NCBI RefSeq assembly: GCF_932274485.2
Contig: NC_065882.2
Coordinates: 82,362,767-82,426,766 of the forward strand
Length of the DNA stretch: 64,000 nt
From: Patella vulgata
Lineage: Eukaryota; Mollusca; Gastropoda; Patellidae
Reading direction: 5' to 3'
Made by a program: the position numbers and the translations under genes. Of this stretch, positions 59,601-64,000 are shown in pieces (positions within the stretch are counted from its first letter, which is position 1; each line of letters opens with the position of its first letter). Below the pieces are notes generated by a model. It did not search any database. It saw only the letters and a program-made list of their open reading frames with translations, and was not told where the DNA came from.

Positions 59601-61523
59601 GAAATTTGGGGTATAGGGGTAGCTCGGACCTGGGAGTAACATAGGCCAGGTGGCGTTAGTCTACCACTTCCGGTTTCGGAGTTATGACCCCCGAGCGAAG
59701 CCGGGTAGCCTGCTAGTAACATATTAATATAAAAGAATGGGTTAACCATACAAAAGACTGTAAAAGAGCTAAATTGTGTGGAACATCGATGTGGTATTTT
59801 AAATCCTGGGATCCTTTATCAATAACTAATAACACTTAGAGATTTGTGAACACGTGAATTTGTAAATCACGTCCTACTAACACACTATAAGGTTAGTCTC
59901 AGCGCATTGCCAGGGCCTCCCGATAGATTTCACCTTGTAAGGACCCAACATTACAGTAATTAAAGACCTTTAGGCCATCATACACAATAAGCAGTAGTCT
60001 TATCTACCCCTACCCCTCCCAGTTATTCATAAACAAAAACATTATTATTTCCATCCAAACTTCATACATGCCTTTCATTGATTTGACACCGTCATTATTC
60101 TTCTCATCCAAAGTTCATACATTCCTTCTATTGATTTCACACCGTCATTTTCTCATTTATCTTCGGTCGATGTCTCGATCATTGTTATCTATGTTAATCG
60201 TCCAGACTACTGTACATAGAACTCTTTCATTCATTAGTTTTGTTCAATGTAAGTAAAGATACTGACTATTGATGTTCCAAATCACTGCCATAGTCGTGTC
60301 GACATGCTGGTTTTTTTTAAATCCAGTGCTCAGACTAAACCAAGTTTATGGCAGTGTTTTATATTTTAATGCTGGTTAACGTTACTGTAATATTAGCACC
60401 AAGGTCAAGTGTCTCAATTCAAAGAAAAGTGCCAATGAAATTTAAAAAAGGCTCCTGTGGAAACACATAAAAGATTAAAACTACTTCAAAAGCAACATTA
60501 CTTGAGGTTCCTTGAATATTTTCGCAAATGTAAATATGATTCCGTGATTAATTAAAAGAGCTAAACCTCAATAGTATCCATAATATTCGAAATTGAAAAC
60601 ACGTATTAAAATTCAATTTCAGTCCATTTAAATGAATATTGATGCTTTTAACTTATCAACTATTAGGACACAGTGAACATTTTAAACTCAGTACACGAGT
60701 CGTGTATTATACGGATATAATTTTTCGTGTGCAATTTGTAATGAAAAAAGGAAAACAACCCAAAAGACAACACAGTAATAATTACAAATGGCTGATTCAC
60801 GGACGACAAAATAATAAATAAAAGAATCCCGTGTAGAATGGACTAATCGGGCGTAATTAATTATACATTACAATAACAATGTTTAAAAAAGGGTTTAAAT
60901 AATTTTATATACACTCACATTTTCGTATATATTCAGAACACCTTTAATTTACAATCGTTCTTTGCATTTTCATTTTTGATATATATATATTAGCATGCTT
61001 GTTTTAACATGTATATATTCGAACCAAATTACACTTCAATAATATTGAAATACCAATTGAGTAAATTTAATACATGTCTTTGATTGATAGCTCATTTGTG
61101 TTTTTATTATTATTTACCAATTGCCAATTTACTGTATTGGTTTGTCGTTTAGAGTCAATTTCAAATATGAGTTACAATTTTTAAAACATTTATTGTAATT
61201 TCTAATCAATTATAGTTGGTGTCAATATTGATTGAAATGTATCAGTATTGAATTCTAATTCATTTTTGTGACTTTGAATATTATGGCATTTTATGAGTTA
61301 GATGTTTAGCCCTTTTAACACATATCCACGGGATTGTTACTAATAGAATCGATAGGAGAACCGCACCATATTTAACTAAATAGAAAACAAGTTGGCCAGG
61401 AGTAGTATAAATAGACCGATAAATAATGATAAGATAATTGCAAGTTATCATCTAATTACAGTACAATATAATGATGAATACTACAGTACATCCCGTTATA
61501 CATGTCAGCCTTGTAATGCATAT

Positions 61524-61556
<33 letters not shown>

Positions 61557-64000
61557 TATTATTATTACAGTACAATGTAATACTGGTTACTACAGTACAT
61601 CAAGTTCTACATGCCAACCTTGTGATAAATGTCTTAATAATACATGTGATGCCACTACTGGTGTTTGTACTGATGGATGTAAAGATGGTTATTATGATGA
61701 TAAATGTACATCACCGTGTAGTGATAAATGTACAAACAGTAGATGTTATACCAATCCTTCATTTTCACAACCACAATGTACAGATGGTTGTGTTGGTGGT
61801 TATAAAGGTTCTTACTGTCAAACATCATGTCCAGGTAACTGTAGATCATGCCAACAAGACGGTTCATCATGTATTGAATGTAACCAAGGCTGGTATGGTA
61901 CAAACTGTGAATCTCAGTGTCCTGATAATTGTGTCGGAGGGTGTGGTAAGATGGATGGTAGATGTACTGACTGTAAACCTGATACAGCTGGTTCATACTG
62001 TAACATTACTTGTGGTACAGGGTGTCAACCAACAACAAACCTCACCACATGTGATAGAAATGGTAGATGTACTAACTGTATTGTAGGAAGACATGGCGAT
62101 AGATGTGATAAGAACTGTAGTACAGGGTGTGATGGTGGATGTGATAGAACTGGTAGATGCACTACTTGTATTATAGGAAGATATGGTAATGGATGTGATA
62201 TAAACTGTAGTACAGGATGTGATGGTGGATGTAATAGAGATGGTGGTAAATGTACATCTTGTATTAAAGGGAAAACTGGAGACAGATGTGATGTCAACTG
62301 TAATAATAATTGTACAGTTTGTAATCAGGATAATGCCAACTCTTGTACTGAATGTAAAGATGGAAGATGGGGATCGCCATGTAGTAAACTATGTAATACT
62401 AACTGTAAACCAGTTGTTGGTAAAACTGTTGGTAAATGTGATATAACAAGTGGATTATGTACTGATGGATGTAAAACAGGATTATATAGTATAGACTGTA
62501 ATAAAGATTGTCCGTCTAACTGTAAAGATGGTTTATGTGACCAGAAGTCAGGAGATTGTATAGATGGAAGTTTACCTGATAAAACAGGATGTAATTGTTC
62601 AGCAGGTAACTGTTTACAACACATTTTAGTTTCACTTAATATACCGACTTTATTGGTATAAGTAAAATCTATAAAATAATTACACGATAAATTTGGTGAA
62701 CATGGTTTTGTGTTACGTTTAATGTTTTTCTACAATTTCGTAATACACATTATAAATCTACATGCAATTTCATTTTTGTTTAATGATATAAAAAAACTCT
62801 TTAATTGAATGACGTCATATAGTCCAGCCATATAATACAGTGTCGGATTGCACTTTATGATGTTTCACCACAATACAAGATGTCCTTTGATTTGAAATTG
62901 GGCTAATATTACTGGATAAGCCAGATCCAAATGAATACATGTATTTTAGTTGTTGAATATTCAGTGACACCATTGTTTGGTAATGGAATGAATACTATAA
63001 TGTTTATGTGAAGGTATGGAGAAGAGGGGGGGGGGGTGTTTTATTATATTACTATGTATTATGAAGGAAATTCATATTGAATTTTACTATTCTATATAAA
63101 CGGACATCTATAAACACGTGACTTCAATCCGGGTATTTACATTGCTGATGTTAAGCACGGATTGCAGACTCATGAGAAATGACATGTAATGGATTTTATA
63201 GCCCTACTTTGCTGCACCGACTGGTATCATAATATGTTCCTTCTTTTCTGTTCTTGATCATTCTTATCTAACGGGTCCCCGCGTCCATGCAGTTTGACTT
63301 TAAAACCAGACTGATGCTGTCAATCAAAACCGTCATTAGCTAAGTGCTCGCAGCTCAAATTATGTCCAAACCATATTCATTTATAAATGATAATATAACT
63401 TTATCTATCAACAGAAAAGATAGTGGAAGGTACCAGTATAAGTCCTATTGTAAGTGGAATCATTGGTGTTCTGTGTGGTATAGTAGGCACGGTAGCTGTT
63501 GGTGTATCATATCATTTCTACAAGAAAAGGTAATTTCAGCTAATTATCACATATATTATTGTGATGTCATTATTTTAATTAACTGGTAAATAGCAGTTAA
63601 TCGTATATTATATGTTCCTTAACAATGTTACGCGATCCTAATAATATATAATTAGTTAATAGTATATTATATGTTCCTTAACCATGTTACTTGACCCTAA
63701 TAACATAATATGATTAATCAAAATTTATTTACTTAATGTCATTATTATGTACAATATGAACAATCATATCCATATTTTCAAATTAGTCCATCCTAATATT
63801 AATAACATATAATTATTCAAACGTGATTATGATTTATTATTGTACCAGAAGAACAATTATAACCACAGGTGTTTATTTCCGGTTTCATTTTATTACACTC
63901 TAATGTGTCATTAACATATATTTCAGACGTCAATCAAGTCAGCCGAAAGCAGAAAATGATCCCGATTATGTTTACAGTAATACAGATTTAAACCCGACTA
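56531..64000 (+). CDS. Gene 2: ShK-fucolectin-EGF-TM receptor, paralogue of gene 1 (3' partial)
   Basis: Exons seen: 56531-56647, 57586-57801, 58927-59154, 61571-62605, 63415-63529, 63927 to the window end. Ectodomain junctions are all phase 1 and the transmembrane exon ends in phase 2, exactly as in gene 1. The first visible exon also begins in phase 1, so at least one upstream exon with the signal peptide is missing from my model. By comparison with gene 1, phosphatase exons would be expected beyond the window, but this is not shown. The tail begins RRQSSQPKAENDPDYVYSNT. Confidence 0.82.
56678..56838 (-). repeat. SINE-A copy with central deletion
   Basis: Minus strand head and tail are present but the middle body is missing. 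Confidence 0.75.
57188..57345 (+). repeat. SINE-B fragment
   Basis: GATACAGGACGGGAGAGCCT and GAACGTTAAACCCC remain; a C-run (57287-57303) lies inside. Confidence 0.55.
57465..57545 (+). pseudogene. Decayed fucolectin half-exon
   Basis: CTGTAGATGGTAATATTGAT and ACTGGTGGTGTGTTG match the real exon 200 bases downstream, but frame and splice sites are lost. Confidence 0.6.
57586..57801 (+). CDS. Gene 2 exon: fucolectin domain, first half
   Basis: It encodes DTNIALDKPTGQSSTF, NAVDGNTDNDWGNGHCTH and DWWCVDLQQIYNIDRIKLFN, a typical start of F-type lectin domains (N-x-A...G.A.Q.S...A.DG...). ACAG acceptor, GTAAGT donor, phase 1 to 1. Confidence 0.9.
57802..58926 (+). other. Intron shared with gene 1, plus SINE-A
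   Basis: The start and the 58430-58920 part resemble gene 1 intron 164-1654. A plus-strand SINE-A copy (58124-58412, head GGTTGGATGGCTGAATGG, (CT)n tail) is present here and absent in gene 1. Confidence 0.7.
58927..59154 (+). CDS. Gene 2 exon: fucolectin domain, second half
   Basis: It encodes QGRLSGFELKISSVGQC, YTIDRCNQQQSLSARTVFV and VSLCEVQIFTG. 228 bases, phase 1 to 1, GTAAGA donor. Confidence 0.9.
59364..59716. mobile_element. Helitron-like non-autonomous element
   Basis: It begins TCTATATATATAT after an A and ends GGGTAGCCTGCTAG before a T, which fits Helitron ends (5'-TC, 3'-CTRR, A/T target) with a CCCGAGCGAAGCCGGG motif 10 bases from the end. Inside are a (CTGT)n run and two 146-bp tandem units (from 59414 and 59560). 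No target duplication. Confidence 0.6.
59717..61461 (+). other. Intron of gene 2, homologous to gene 1 intron without the palindrome
   Basis: The 59860-61150 part matches gene 1 at 2640-3120 and 61220-61461 matches 16480-16761. The dispersed ACACGAGTCGTGT repeat lies at 60600-60830. There is no palindrome here. Confidence 0.7.
61462..61570 (+). pseudogene. Degenerate duplicate of the EGF exon start
   Basis: After an ACAG acceptor the copy reads like the true exon start but runs into an (AAT)n/(ATT)n microsatellite at 61523-61568 that ends at the true acceptor. The spacing (109 bases) is out of frame. Confidence 0.65.
61571..62605 (+). CDS. Gene 2 exon: EGF-like repeats
   Basis: The 1,035-base exon encodes 345 residues from VQCNTGYYSTSSSTCQPC to GCNCSAG. 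Repeats such as CIIGRYGNGCDINCSTGC and CKDGRWGSPCSKLC align one for one with gene 1, but the two extra 98-residue units of gene 1 are absent. Phase 1 to 1. Confidence 0.9.
62606..63414 (+). other. Intron, no feature recognised
   Basis: AT-rich with a short poly-G at about 63029-63037. Gene 1 has an extra EGF exon at the matching place; I find none here. Confidence 0.5.
63415..63529 (+). CDS. Gene 2 exon: transmembrane segment
   Basis: It encodes EKIVEGTSISPIVSGIIGVL then CGIVGTVAVGVSYHFYKKR: one membrane span and a basic anchor. Phase 1 to 2 as in gene 1. Confidence 0.85.
63927..64000 (+). CDS. Gene 2 exon: cytoplasmic tail start (partial)
   Basis: After TTTCAG it reads RRQSSQPKAENDPDYVYSNT and DLNPT to the window edge. 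The DYVYSN motif offers possible SH2-binding tyrosines. Confidence 0.75.

Noticed and set aside
61471-61570. Poly-Ile N-terminus (ATG at 61471) of the EGF frame
   Set aside because: It is a translated AAT/ATT microsatellite upstream of the true acceptor at 61570.

Overview
The window is eukaryotic, AT-rich and repeat-dense. Long GT-AG introns, molluscan-style tRNA-derived SINEs, and a lectin/EGF/tyrosine-phosphatase receptor type point to a lophotrochozoan, most likely a mollusc; the species is not decidable from sequence alone. 

Gene 1 (1 to 31624, + strand, 5' end off the window) is a receptor tyrosine phosphatase. The visible coding part has 22 exons that join in phase and give about 1,402 residues ending at a stop. 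In order it has an F-type-lectin-like (fucolectin) domain, about a dozen EGF-like repeats, one transmembrane segment, a tyrosine-motif juxtamembrane region, a catalytically complete PTP domain (HCSAGIGRTG, WPD) and a second PTP domain that has lost its catalytic residues. Gene 2 (56531 to beyond 64000, + strand) is a head-to-tail paralogue: an ShK-like module, the same two-exon fucolectin domain, an EGF exon, a transmembrane exon and the start of a tyrosine-bearing tail. Introns are similar as well as exons, so the pair arose by segmental duplication. 

Layout: 1-3418, fucolectin exons and intron of gene 1. 3419-16292, a 12.9 kb almost perfectly palindromic element sitting inside that intron, flanked by a 6-bp duplication and absent from the matching intron of gene 2; its left arm is itself interrupted by a 2.37 kb Crypton-type transposon with an intact 481-residue tyrosine recombinase. 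16293-31624, EGF, transmembrane and phosphatase exons of gene 1, with SINEs, MITEs and a hAT-like element in the introns. 31625-56000, a gene-poor spacer with a 40-bp minisatellite, several 150-340 bp degenerate repeat families, many SINE copies, a Penelope-like relic and decayed coding pieces. 56000-64000, gene 2. 

The receptor genes show repeated small in-frame duplications: EGF pairs (297 and 294 bp), the transmembrane exon (81 bp), the EGF-exon acceptor (93 bp) and part of a phosphatase exon (265 bp). Together with the lectin ectodomain this looks like a fast-changing recognition receptor signalling through dephosphorylation, but that role is inference.
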